Origin: CAYSPT01 sp964432985
GTDB lineage: Bacteria; Muiribacteriota; CAYSPT01
Assembly: GCA_964432985.1 (NCBI GenBank)
Contig: CAYSPT010000035.1
Location: 1-50,631 of the forward strand
Reading direction: 5' to 3'
DNA length: 50,631 bases
The position numbers and the translations under genes are program-made. Below are positions 24,417 through 32,736 of this stretch, in pieces; within the stretch, counting starts at the first letter, position 1, and every line of letters starts with the position of its first letter. The notes under the pieces were generated by a model. It ran no database searches. It worked only from the letters and a program-made list of their open reading frames with translations, and was not told the origin of the DNA.

Positions 24417-25676
24417 TCAGAATGAAGCGTCAAACACTTCGTCGATAGTGGCGCCCTCTCCGGACATTACGCCGGAATCAAGCTCCCGGCCCCGGACCGG
24501 ACGCCGCTGAGTACCGTCACCTGCAGATTCTGCCGGTTCTAATGAACCGGTGGGTTCTAACGAACCGGTCTGCCCGAACTCTTCAACTTCTCCCGTTTGT
24601 GCGGTGCTGCCCGAACCATGCACGGGGTTCCCGGAACCGGACAGTGCCGGTGTCCGTCCAGCCCGCACCCGGTCCGACTTCGCCAGGAGATCCTGCCACT
24701 GCCGCCGGTCCGACTTCGAAACCGTACGCGGTGCAGCAGAAAGCCCCCGCTGTGAAACCACTGCTTTCTGATACGGGGCCAAGGCCAGGTGGGCGCCGCC
24801 GGTGTGCTTGAGGCTGATCTTACCCTCCCAGAGGATGACCGTAGATGACTCGTCTTTCTTTGTATCCACGGTAAACACCGTTCCGTGTACCATGACCGTG
24901 CCGTTGGGGACCGCCACGGAGAACGTTTCGGTGTGACTGGCCACGTCGAAGAAGGCCCGTCCTTTAGCCATTCTCACCGCGTCCTTATGCACCTGCAGGT
25001 TCGTAGCACCGAGCATGATCACCGCGGTACCTGCGCGGTTGATCAGGGTGCACCTGGATCGGCGGGCGGTCATGATGCGGTCACCGGCTTTCACGGCCAC
25101 TCTGCCCGTCAGATCTTTCCAGGCAGTTTGACCGGCCGGCTGGATCCTGGCGTAACCGCCGGTAAGGCGGCACTCCAGGCCGCGGGAAAACTGGCGCTGC
25201 AACCCGGCTGGTGCCGTGACCAGGCGGCCCGCACCTTCCGGAAGCCGGTACATGGTAAACCAGGCGCCGCCGGTTATGAGCAATACTGCAGTGAGCGACC
25301 AGGCCAGCCGTCTCGCCGGGCTGCCGGCAAACAGGGAGAGCAGACCGTTGAAGAATCCTTCAGAGGCAGGCTGATCGAGACCCTCGATGGAAGTCTGCCG
25401 GACTTCTTTCATCACCGAAGCGACGAACCCGTCACCGGCGGTGATCTGCCGCGCGTTGGCCGTTACCACCGTGTCGAGCCGCTCGAACTCACGGCAGAGT
25501 TCCCGGCAATCCTGGCACTCTTCCAGGTGCGCGGCTACGACAGCGTGCTCCCGGGGATCGAGTTCCCCGTCCAGCCAGAGTGTCAGCTTGTCTACTATTT
25601 CATCGCAGCCCGTGGCGCCTGCGTTTCGTTTTCGTCTCACTGTTTCACAACCCTTTTCCGGCTCGTTTTTCTGCAT
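24417..25676 (-). CDS. Zinc-finger anti-sigma / FecR-domain transmembrane protein
   Basis: A 419-aa inner-membrane protein. Residues about 24-62 contain an anti-sigma zinc-binding motif (HLEECQDCREL, the HxxxCxxC signature). A membrane helix lies near residues 122-142 (RLAWSLTAVLLITGGAWF). The periplasmic part, about 180-310, is a FecR domain (RVAVKAGDRIMTARRSRC, VHGTVFTVDTKKDESSTVILWEG). A low-complexity stretch (TGSLEPTGSLEP) precedes a terminal TIDEVFDASF. It sits directly after the ECF sigma gene, the usual layout for a sigma/anti-sigma pair. The C-terminal domain would sense a surface or periplasmic signal. Confidence 0.86.
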   Translation of the reverse strand: MQKNEPEKGCETVRRKRNAGATGCDEIVDKLTLWLDGELDPREHAVVAAHLEECQDCRELCREFERLDTVVTANARQITAGDGFVASVMKEVRQTSIEGLDQPASEGFFNGLLSLFAGSPARRLAWSLTAVLLITGGAWFTMYRLPEGAGRLVTAPAGLQRQFSRGLECRLTGGYARIQPAGQTAWKDLTGRVAVKAGDRIMTARRSRCTLINRAGTAVIMLGATNLQVHKDAVRMAKGRAFFDVASHTETFSVAVPNGTVMVHGTVFTVDTKKDESSTVILWEGKISLKHTGGAHLALAPYQKAVVSQRGLSAAPRTVSKSDRRQWQDLLAKSDRVRAGRTPALSGSGNPVHGSGSTAQTGEVEEFGQTGSLEPTGSLEPAESAGDGTQRRPVRGRELDSGVMSGEGATIDEVFDASF

Positions 25677-25794
25677 CCTTCATCCCCGGTTACTGCAAAC
25701 AGGTGAAGTATGTTTGCGGAATTTTTATTTTTTTTTGGGGGCGAGTGCTCGTAAATATTTAGTTAAATATAGCTGTTTGAGATGTTAATGAAAG

Positions 25795-26370
25795 TTATAG
25801 CAGCGGCTCGTCCAGGTGGCGGCCCAGGGCTTCCTTGAGCAGCCACTTGCCCTTGTTCAGCCTGAACTTCACCGTCCCGATGGGAACTTCCAGGGTGTCG
25901 GCGATCTCCTGGTAAGAGCAGTTGCCGTAGTACCTGAGCATCATGCTGGAGCGGTACACTTCGGGGAGCTTCTTGACCGCCTGCAGAATGAGGCGGTTCA
26001 TCTCCCGTTTTTCCACCCGCTCTTCGACGCTCAGCGGTTTCGCCGCGGCGCTTCGGTCCTCATCGCCGTCACCAAGCTCCCCGGTGACCGTGACCCGGTC
26101 GGGACGGCGCTTGACGCTCTTGATGTAGTCGATGGCGGTGTTGCGGGCGATGCGGAACAGCCAGGACGAAAACGGGCGGGCCGGATCGTAGGAAGCCAGG
26201 TAGCGGAAAGCCTTCACGAAGGTCTCCTGGGCCAGGTCACGTGCCTCTTCGCGGTCGTACACGAACGAGGTTATATAACGGAAGATCCTGTCTTTATATC
26301 TGGTGACGATGTGGGTGAAGCTTTCGTTTCTGCCGCCCAGGCATCGTTTAACAACCGTCAGATCATCCAT
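25795..26370 (-). CDS. ECF-family RNA polymerase sigma factor
   Basis: A 191-aa sigma-70-family protein of the RpoE type. Region 2 is clear (FTHIVTRYKDRIFRYITSFV, ARDLAQETFVKAFRYL, PFSSWLFRIARNTAIDYI). Region 4 is at the C-terminus (LPEVYRSSMMLRYYGNCSYQ, then EIADTLEVPIGTVKFRLNKG). It should direct polymerase to promoters controlled by the FecR-type anti-sigma encoded 118 bases downstream. It heads the minus-strand operon that continues into the pilin genes, so those genes may be its targets. GTG at 26373 is an alternative start. Confidence 0.93.
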   Translation of the reverse strand: MDDLTVVKRCLGGRNESFTHIVTRYKDRIFRYITSFVYDREEARDLAQETFVKAFRYLASYDPARPFSSWLFRIARNTAIDYIKSVKRRPDRVTVTGELGDGDEDRSAAAKPLSVEERVEKREMNRLILQAVKKLPEVYRSSMMLRYYGNCSYQEIADTLEVPIGTVKFRLNKGKWLLKEALGRHLDEPLL

Positions 26371-26476
26371 CACATGACTCGCTTATCATATATCGCTCGC
26401 TCATTTTGCAGCCTAGCGGGCACCTTGCGTGCTTAAATCGGCAGCTGGTGAAGCCCGTAAGATAAATCCCGTGGTA

Positions 26477-26505
26477 AGTATATACCAAACCGTGATCCTT
26501 AACAA
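26477..26505 (-). promoter_or_regulatory. Sigma70-type promoter for the ECF sigma / pilin operon
   Basis: On the minus strand, TTGTTA (26505-26500) and TATACT (26482-26477) are 17 bases apart, about 107 bases upstream of the sigma factor start. The remaining leader holds no obvious ORF. The 286-bp divergent gap must also hold the promoter for the sulfotransferase gene; a TATAAT at 26640-26645 lies too close to that start for a clear call. Confidence 0.55.
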
Positions 26506-26656
26506 ACCAAAGCGTGGGATTGACAGACACTGTTACTGGATCAAGTGTAGATAGATGTAGATTCATCATGAGTAGTTTTACAGTCTCCAGGCAATGGTAC
26601 ACTTCACCTCAGGCGCCGCCGTCTTCCGTCCGGCCATGATATAATCTGGATACATC

Positions 26657-28933
26657 ATGGCCAGGAAAAAGAAAAAAAAGAAGAAACGGGCAAAATCCGC
26701 TGCTGCGCCTGCCGCGCGGGCCTCTTCGGCACCCGGCGGCGAGAACCACGAAGCGCTGCACCTCCAGGGTCTGGAAGCTGCCCGAAAAGGTGACTGGCAG
26801 CGTGCTATACGCCTGCTCACCCGGGCGGCGGAGATGCAGCCGACGGTCCCCAACTACCACATGAACCTGGGCAACGTGCTGCAGGCTGCCGGCAGGCAAG
26901 ATGAAGCAGCTAAGCGGTTCAGGGAGTCCATCCGGCTGAATCCCGCCTCCTGCCAGGCGCATTACAACCTGGGGAACTCGCTGAAACTCCAGGGAGATCT
27001 CCGTGCGGCGGCCATCCATTTCAAGGAGGCGATACGGCTCGACGCCCGGTTCGCCCCGGCCCACAACAACCTGGGCAATATCCTTAAATCACAGGGGCAG
27101 TATGCAGAAGCGGCGCAGGCTTTCAGACAGGCCCTGCTGGTCAAGCCGGACTTCGCCGAAGCCCGCTTCAACCTGGGAGCAGTGCTGCTGACCGGCAACT
27201 TTTCAAACGAGAAAGAAAGCCGGGCCGGGGAAGCAAATCCAGCCGTAGTAACAAATCCAACCGAGGAAGCAAATCTAGCCGAGGCGGCTGAAATGATGAC
27301 CGGATTTCTGCATGCGGTTCCCGGTCATGCCCGGGCACTTTATCTCCTGGGACTGGTCCGGGAACGCCAGGGACGTATCGAAGAAGCCATCAATTGCTAC
27401 CAGCGAGCGCTCGAGATACAGCCGGACTTTACCGCAGCCCGTATCAACCTCGGAGACGCCATGCAAGCCGCGGGACATCTGCCCCAGGCCATTGCCGCTT
27501 ACCGGGAAGTGCTGAGAATCGGTCCTCCCTCGGCGGTGGTGTATAACAACCTCGGCACCGTCATGATCAAGCTGGGGAAACAGGAAGAAGCCGTAGGCTG
27601 TTTCCGCCAGGCTCTTCGACTGCAGCCCGGCCACGCTGTCGCGCTGAGCAACCTGGGAGCGGTGTTCATGGAACGGGGAGATCTCGAGTCCGCGGGGGAC
27701 TGCTTCTCCCGTATCACCGAAACCGCCGATACCAATCTTGACGTGTTATGCAAATTGGCCGAGTTTTATGAGATGACCAATCTTCTGGATGAAGCCGAGC
27801 AGTGGACCACCCATGTACTTAAACGCTCACCAAATCACGCTGCGGCGCTGCGGTTGAAAGCCACTGTGCTCAGGCGGCAAGGGAAGGTGGACGAAGCGCT
27901 CGGCGTCCTGACGAAAGCTGTGGTACCGGTCTATAATCCCAAGGTGGCTCAGAAGATCCACTTCGAACTGGGTCGGCTCTACGACCGGCAGAAGATGAGT
28001 GCAGAAGCGTTTCATCACTTCAGCAGCGGTAACGAGGTCCTGGCCGGAATCGCCGGCACCCGGGGAGTGAACGGGTTGAATTACCGGCTGATGGTAGAGC
28101 GCCTCGCCAACCGGTTTACCGCCGACTGGACCGCCGACTGGTCCCGGCCCGAAGGGGAAACATCCACGGAAGCGCCGCTGTTCCTGGTGGGATTTCCCCG
28201 GTCCGGCACGACGCTTCTGGACCAGATACTGGACGGGCACCCGCACCTGCGGGTGGTTGAAGAGCAGTCACTGGTCACCCCGGTGGTGCGGGCAGTCATG
28301 GAGTTTCCTGGCGGGTACCCCGATGCGCTGGCATCATTTACAGCAGAAGACATCCGCCGGCTCCGGCTGCGTTACCTGGAAAACCTGGCCGGCTCTGTGA
28401 AGGCGGGACCGGGAATACTGCCGATCGACAAACTGCCTCTCAACATCGTTCACACCGGGCTCATCAAACGGCTGTTTCCCCGCGCCCGATTCATCCTCTC
28501 TATCCGCCACCCTTACGATGTCTGCCTGAGCAACTTCATGCAGAATTTCAACCCCAACGACGCCATGGCCAACTTTTTCACCCTTCAAGACACCGCCGAG
28601 CTTTACGAGCTGGTAATGGGGCTCTGGCGGCAGTACGTAGAGCTGTTCGATATTGCCTATCACCAGGTGTCCTACGAATCCCTGGTGGATGACCTGGAGT
28701 CGACGGTGGGTGAAATGGTCGGATTTCTGGACGTCGAACCATGCGACTCCATGCTGGACTACACCAGTCACGCCGGTACCCGGGGACGCATCAACACGCC
28801 CAGCTACCAGCAAGTGACCGAGCCCATCTACCGACGCGCCCGGTACCGCTGGAAACGATACACGGACCAGATAGCGGGAGTGCGGGACCGGCTCAGGCCC
28901 CTGGCGGAATACTTCGGATACACGGAGGTCTGA
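26657..28933 (+). CDS. TPR-sulfotransferase fusion protein
   Basis: A 758-aa protein. A poly-Lys N-terminus (ARKKKKKKKRAK) and a short Ala-rich linker lead into about a dozen TPR repeats (residues about 30-470; for example YHMNLGNVLQAAGRQDEAAK, AHNNLGNILKSQGQYAEAA). An in-frame low-complexity insert lies at about 185-210. Residues about 505-750 form a sulfotransferase domain with the PAPS 5'-phosphosulfate loop GFPRSGTTLLDQIL, VVEEQS, and the 3'-phosphate loop ILSIRHPYDVCLSNFM. The reaction is transfer of sulfate from PAPS to a hydroxyl or amine; TPR-linked members include tyrosine- and glycan-sulfating types. The acceptor is unknown. It is coupled to the SGNH gene that follows. Confidence 0.9.
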   Translation: MARKKKKKKKRAKSAAAPAARASSAPGGENHEALHLQGLEAARKGDWQRAIRLLTRAAEMQPTVPNYHMNLGNVLQAAGRQDEAAKRFRESIRLNPASCQAHYNLGNSLKLQGDLRAAAIHFKEAIRLDARFAPAHNNLGNILKSQGQYAEAAQAFRQALLVKPDFAEARFNLGAVLLTGNFSNEKESRAGEANPAVVTNPTEEANLAEAAEMMTGFLHAVPGHARALYLLGLVRERQGRIEEAINCYQRALEIQPDFTAARINLGDAMQAAGHLPQAIAAYREVLRIGPPSAVVYNNLGTVMIKLGKQEEAVGCFRQALRLQPGHAVALSNLGAVFMERGDLESAGDCFSRITETADTNLDVLCKLAEFYEMTNLLDEAEQWTTHVLKRSPNHAAALRLKATVLRRQGKVDEALGVLTKAVVPVYNPKVAQKIHFELGRLYDRQKMSAEAFHHFSSGNEVLAGIAGTRGVNGLNYRLMVERLANRFTADWTADWSRPEGETSTEAPLFLVGFPRSGTTLLDQILDGHPHLRVVEEQSLVTPVVRAVMEFPGGYPDALASFTAEDIRRLRLRYLENLAGSVKAGPGILPIDKLPLNIVHTGLIKRLFPRARFILSIRHPYDVCLSNFMQNFNPNDAMANFFTLQDTAELYELVMGLWRQYVELFDIAYHQVSYESLVDDLESTVGEMVGFLDVEPCDSMLDYTSHAGTRGRINTPSYQQVTEPIYRRARYRWKRYTDQIAGVRDRLRPLAEYFGYTEV

Positions 28934-28935
28934 TG

Positions 28936-30255
28936 ATGAAACGCAAACAGACAATGTGGCGAAAAATAGCCGCAGCGGCGGCAGCGGCACTGGTCCTTTT
29001 CGTACTGGCCGAAGGAGGAATCAGGCTGTGGCTGGTGCTCAGCCATTCCGACACGGCCTACCGTCTCAACTCCGCCTACCGCCGGTTCCAGGTGTCCGGC
29101 TTCGAATCCCTGCTTAATCTTCACTATCCCCTCAGTAAAACCATCACCCAGAAAGTTCCCATGGCACCGCATCCCAACCGGCTTGACAACCAGGGGCGCC
29201 CCATCATGTATGAAGGTATTCCCACCTTACAAATGAAGTACACGACCAACTCCCTGGGGTACCGCGATCACGAGTTTTCACCGGAACAAGGAGACCTCTA
29301 CCGGATCGTGTGCGTGGGGGATTCGGCCACTTTCGGCGACGGGGTGCAGATGGAGAGCACGTATCCGAAAGTACTGGAAAAGCTTCTCAACGAGGCGGCC
29401 GGACAACCGCAGCAGCAGGGGCAGCGGTTCCAGGTGATCAACGCCGGCTCCCAGGGACTGAGTTCCGTGGTGGCCCTGTTCCTGATCAAGCACCGGATCA
29501 TGGCGCTCAAGCCTGACATGATCGTATACATGCTGTGTGTCAACGACGACGCGCCCCGGGAGATGAGCGACCTGGAGTACCTTCAGAAAGTGATCCACCG
29601 GCCGGCGATGGTACGATTTATGGACAGGTTCTACGTGTACCTGGTGCTGAAACGGCTCCTGGGTGGAAGTGGAATAATGGGAGACGGCGCGGGAAAGGCA
29701 CAACGCGGTCCGAGCGGGCAGTCACCATCCACTCAGGGTGATGACCGGCAAACGGCATCTGTTCAAGGAGGACGGAAGACGTCGCGCCGGGTCACTATCG
29801 AGACCAAGAAACAGAACATCGCAGCGCTGATCGAGTTGTGCCGCGCCAGAGGAATCCGGCTTTGTATCATGACCCCGTCCATGACCGCCTTCGGACGCCG
29901 CGACATCGTGGGGCCCCACGTGAAAGCCATCGAGAAGATGGCTGCTGCATCCGGGGTGCCGGTCATCGACCTGTACAGCCTGATTCCGAAACGGGAACGG
30001 GAAAACGGGCTGGTACTGGAGAAGGGGAAGCACGTCCAGAAACTGGTCCGGTACCGCGACGGCAAGCGGGAGGTGCTGATAACGGGCTCGCCGCCTTCAC
30101 AGGGCACCATCGATCCGCTCATCTTCCAGCACATCTACCACCACGGCTTGAGCCAGACCACCGTCATCGACCAGCTGCATCCCACCGTGGAAGGGCACCG
30201 CTATATCGGAGAACTTATTTGCAAGCACCTGCAGGAGCAGAAGATACTACGGTGA
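28936..30255 (+). CDS. Membrane-anchored SGNH-type hydrolase (second copy)
   Basis: A 439-aa protein with an N-terminal membrane helix (IAAAAAAALVLFVLAEGGI, residues about 10-30). The SGNH blocks are CVGDSATFGDGV (Ser near residue 130), VINAGSQGLSS, VNDDAPREM (Asn) and IDQLHPTVEGHRYIGE (Asp-His). Between blocks III and V is a low-complexity insert of about 40 residues (GPSGQSPSTQGDDRQT). The ATG at 28936 is 7 bases after GGAGG; an ATG three bases earlier overlaps the sulfotransferase stop. Coupling to a sulfotransferase suggests that both modify the same glycan or protein (inference). It is related in design to the enzyme at 8318-9451 but not a close copy. Confidence 0.86.
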   Translation: MKRKQTMWRKIAAAAAAALVLFVLAEGGIRLWLVLSHSDTAYRLNSAYRRFQVSGFESLLNLHYPLSKTITQKVPMAPHPNRLDNQGRPIMYEGIPTLQMKYTTNSLGYRDHEFSPEQGDLYRIVCVGDSATFGDGVQMESTYPKVLEKLLNEAAGQPQQQGQRFQVINAGSQGLSSVVALFLIKHRIMALKPDMIVYMLCVNDDAPREMSDLEYLQKVIHRPAMVRFMDRFYVYLVLKRLLGGSGIMGDGAGKAQRGPSGQSPSTQGDDRQTASVQGGRKTSRRVTIETKKQNIAALIELCRARGIRLCIMTPSMTAFGRRDIVGPHVKAIEKMAAASGVPVIDLYSLIPKRERENGLVLEKGKHVQKLVRYRDGKREVLITGSPPSQGTIDPLIFQHIYHHGLSQTTVIDQLHPTVEGHRYIGELICKHLQEQKILR

Positions 30256-30297
30256 GCGGCTCTGCCCGCCGGCCGCCTGCGCGAGCCATAGCGTGAA

Positions 30298-31350
30298 TTA
30301 CCAGGGTCTTTTCAAATCGATGTTTTCCAGCATATTCTCGATTTTCTTGACATGCAGTATCTTCTCAATTTTTTTGACATGCAGTATCTTCTCGATCTTT
30401 TTGACATCCAGCATCTTTTCGATCTTCTCAATCGGAACGTAAAAGTTGTAGGCCACCCCGCAGTAGGTGTTATTGAAATCCACCAGGACCGAAGTGTTGA
30501 GACTATCCACGTTGATTGCCTTGTCGCCCGTAATCGACCTGATCTCGAAAGCGAAGTAATCGTCACCCGGTTTGACCCGCTCCACCTTCCAGATGACTTC
30601 ACCGGTCAGGACGCTCCCGGAGCGCTGATAGATCCTGTCCAGGGCGAAGAAGTGATAGCGCAGGCCGACGTCGTGCACGCCGCCGCCGAGGGCCAGCGAG
30701 TACCGCCAGCCCGGGTGGGTACCCGAGTACACCACGTGGAGTGAGACGCTGCGGACACGGGTTTGCAGCATGGCCGGATCCCCCATGAGAAACTGCCCGT
30801 TCCAGTACTTGAACGTGTCCAGCACCAGGCGCAGGTCGCGGCGGCGGTCCAGCTTGTGCCTGGCCGTGCGGGCCAGGTCCCATTCCTGTCCCATGAACAG
30901 GTTGTTGATCTTCGGTTTGAGGTACAGGAAATCCTTCTCGAGCGCGTACTTGCGCTTTTTCTTTTTCGATTTTTTAAGCTCGCTGATCCGGTCATGCGGA
31001 TGCTTGAGGACTGTTCCCGTTACCTGACCCTGCCAGGCAAGATCGAGAGGATAGTTCCGGTAGTGTGGGTACTCCAGTTTCAGCGACAACGTGAAACCGC
31101 ACCAGCGGTACGGTATGTCCATGGAAACCGGCACCGTGATTGTTCTATGCGAGCCCGCCGTGAGCCAACGGTACGAACCGCCGATGGAAGGGGTAGTAAA
31201 AAGCGTCAGCGCGCCGCCGGGATGGATAATCGAAATTGCTTTCGGGTGCGCCGAAGGAGCCATCATCAACAGCAGCAGTGCCGTGGCGCACGCCAGCCGC
31301 CAGGAAGCCGGAGCCGTACCCGATCCACTGCTATTACCGCTGCGTTTCAT
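30298..31350 (-). CDS. Exported beta-rich (possibly outer-membrane) protein with Lys/Ile repeat tail
   Basis: A 350-aa protein starting at the ATG at 31350 (GTG at 31362 is an alternative). The signal peptide ends near SAHPKA. The body has alternating aromatic/polar strands (YRWCGFTLSLKLEYPHY, VSLHVVYSGTHPGWRYSLAL, VGLRYHFFALDRIY), suggesting a beta-barrel or beta-sandwich. A basic patch (KKSKKKKRKY) interrupts it near residue 130. The last 45 residues are a tandem repeat of KKIEKILHV, an amphipathic helix. No family recognised. It is convergent to the SGNH hydrolase gene, 42 bases away. Confidence 0.65.
   Translation of the reverse strand: MKRSGNSSGSGTAPASWRLACATALLLLMMAPSAHPKAISIIHPGGALTLFTTPSIGGSYRWLTAGSHRTITVPVSMDIPYRWCGFTLSLKLEYPHYRNYPLDLAWQGQVTGTVLKHPHDRISELKKSKKKKRKYALEKDFLYLKPKINNLFMGQEWDLARTARHKLDRRRDLRLVLDTFKYWNGQFLMGDPAMLQTRVRSVSLHVVYSGTHPGWRYSLALGGGVHDVGLRYHFFALDRIYQRSGSVLTGEVIWKVERVKPGDDYFAFEIRSITGDKAINVDSLNTSVLVDFNNTYCGVAYNFYVPIEKIEKMLDVKKIEKILHVKKIEKILHVKKIENMLENIDLKRPW
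30333..30425 (-). repeat. 27-bp coding tandem repeat (KKIEKILHV units)
   Basis: Inside the 3' end of the preceding gene, a 27-base unit encoding VKKIEKILH recurs about three times (variants KKIEKMLDV, KKIEKILHV, KKIENML). The length is a multiple of three, so copy changes would keep the frame. Confidence 0.85.
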
Positions 31351-31590
31351 ACCGCGTCTCACCGCCGCCGCCCCATCTCAACCGTCAAACAGGATATTTC
31401 CTTCGCGAATCACAACTGCCATTGTCCGAAAATCCAGTCTCATTCTATGACATAAGCTGGACAGTAGGCAAGTGGATACACCCGATCCCCCATCCACCCT
31501 TGTCAGATCTTGAATTTGAGCGTTTTCGAAACGCACGCCGTTCTATCTGTGGTACTATTCAAGACGGCAGGAGAGCAGGAGTGATCGACG

Positions 31591-32649
31591 TTGACAGACG
31601 CAAACGAACGCATAAACGCAAACGTGTACTTCATACCAATTGATTCTTACCGGGAAACAAACGACATCAGCACCGGCGCCAGGAACATACTCGAGAGATT
31701 GCTCGAGAATGAAGGTCTGGATCTCGACACCTCCGTGGCCCTCAAGGTCCATTTCGGAGAGAAGAAAAACATCACCTTCATCGGACCGGAGAACTACGAG
31801 GGGATCGTCGGGTATCTCAAGGAAAACAAGGTGGTGAGCTGGTTCATCGAAACCAACGTGCTGTACCGCGGCGAACGCACCACCCGGGACCGGCACGTGA
31901 AGCTGGCCCGGGAGCACGGATTCACCGCCCTGCCCATCATCATCGCCGACGGCGAGATCGGCGACGACGTCACCGAGGTAGCCGTCGACGGGAAACACTT
32001 CACAACGTGCAAACTCGGCAAGGAATTCGAACGGTTCAACCAGATGATCGTCCTGAGCCACTTCAAAGGGCACCTCTTCGCCGGGTTCGGCGGCGCCATC
32101 AAGCAGCTGGCCATGGGCTGCGCGGCGAGGGGCGGCAAGCTGGAGCAGCACTCCAACACCAAGCCGTTCATCAACCCAATCAGCTGCAAGAAATGCGGAG
32201 CCTGCGCCCGGCACTGTCCGGTAGACGCCATCAAGGTGGGGTTCTGGACCCGGATCAAGAAAGCAGTCTGCGTTGGCTGCGCGTCGTGTATCGCCGTGTG
32301 CCCCAAAGGCTCAATCATGTTCAACCCGCTGGCCTCCATCTCGAAGACGTTTTTAGAGAAGCTGGCCGAGTACGCCCTGGCCGCGCACCAGGACAAGCGG
32401 AACATCTACATCACCTTCGCCTTCAACATGACCCGGGGGTGCGACTGCGAAGGGCACCGGATGAAACCGGTAACAAAAGACCTGGGACTGCTGGCGTCCA
32501 CCGACCCGGTAGCCGTCGACCAGGCCTGCCTGGACCTTCTGGATGAGCGGGAGGGCAAAAAGGTCTTCCGCCGGGGACGGTACACCCTGGAATACGCCGA
32601 GCAGATCGGCCTGGGAAACCGCAACTACACCCTGGTGGAAGTTACCTGA
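31591..32649 (+). CDS. DUF362-domain ferredoxin-like protein
   Basis: A 352-aa protein beginning with TTG at 31591 (AGGAG about 9 bases upstream; no ATG is in frame nearby). Residues 10-190 match the DUF362 domain (VALKVHFGEKKNITFIGP, VLSHFKGHLFAGFGGAIKQL). Two 4Fe-4S motifs follow: CKKCGACARHCP at about residue 198 and CVGCASCIAVCP at about residue 226. GCDCEGH and STDPVAVDQACLDL close it. Family members are proposed electron-transfer or iron-sulfur proteins of anaerobes, but their reaction is not established. It is a single gene with no partner in the window. Confidence 0.9.
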   Translation: MTDANERINANVYFIPIDSYRETNDISTGARNILERLLENEGLDLDTSVALKVHFGEKKNITFIGPENYEGIVGYLKENKVVSWFIETNVLYRGERTTRDRHVKLAREHGFTALPIIIADGEIGDDVTEVAVDGKHFTTCKLGKEFERFNQMIVLSHFKGHLFAGFGGAIKQLAMGCAARGGKLEQHSNTKPFINPISCKKCGACARHCPVDAIKVGFWTRIKKAVCVGCASCIAVCPKGSIMFNPLASISKTFLEKLAEYALAAHQDKRNIYITFAFNMTRGCDCEGHRMKPVTKDLGLLASTDPVAVDQACLDLLDEREGKKVFRRGRYTLEYAEQIGLGNRNYTLVEVT

Positions 32650-32736
32650 TTACATGGTACTGGATGACACAGAATTGTTCCCGGTTTTAATCACGGGGAG
32701 TTGTCAACTGGCTGGAAAGCAGGCGAAAAGACATAC

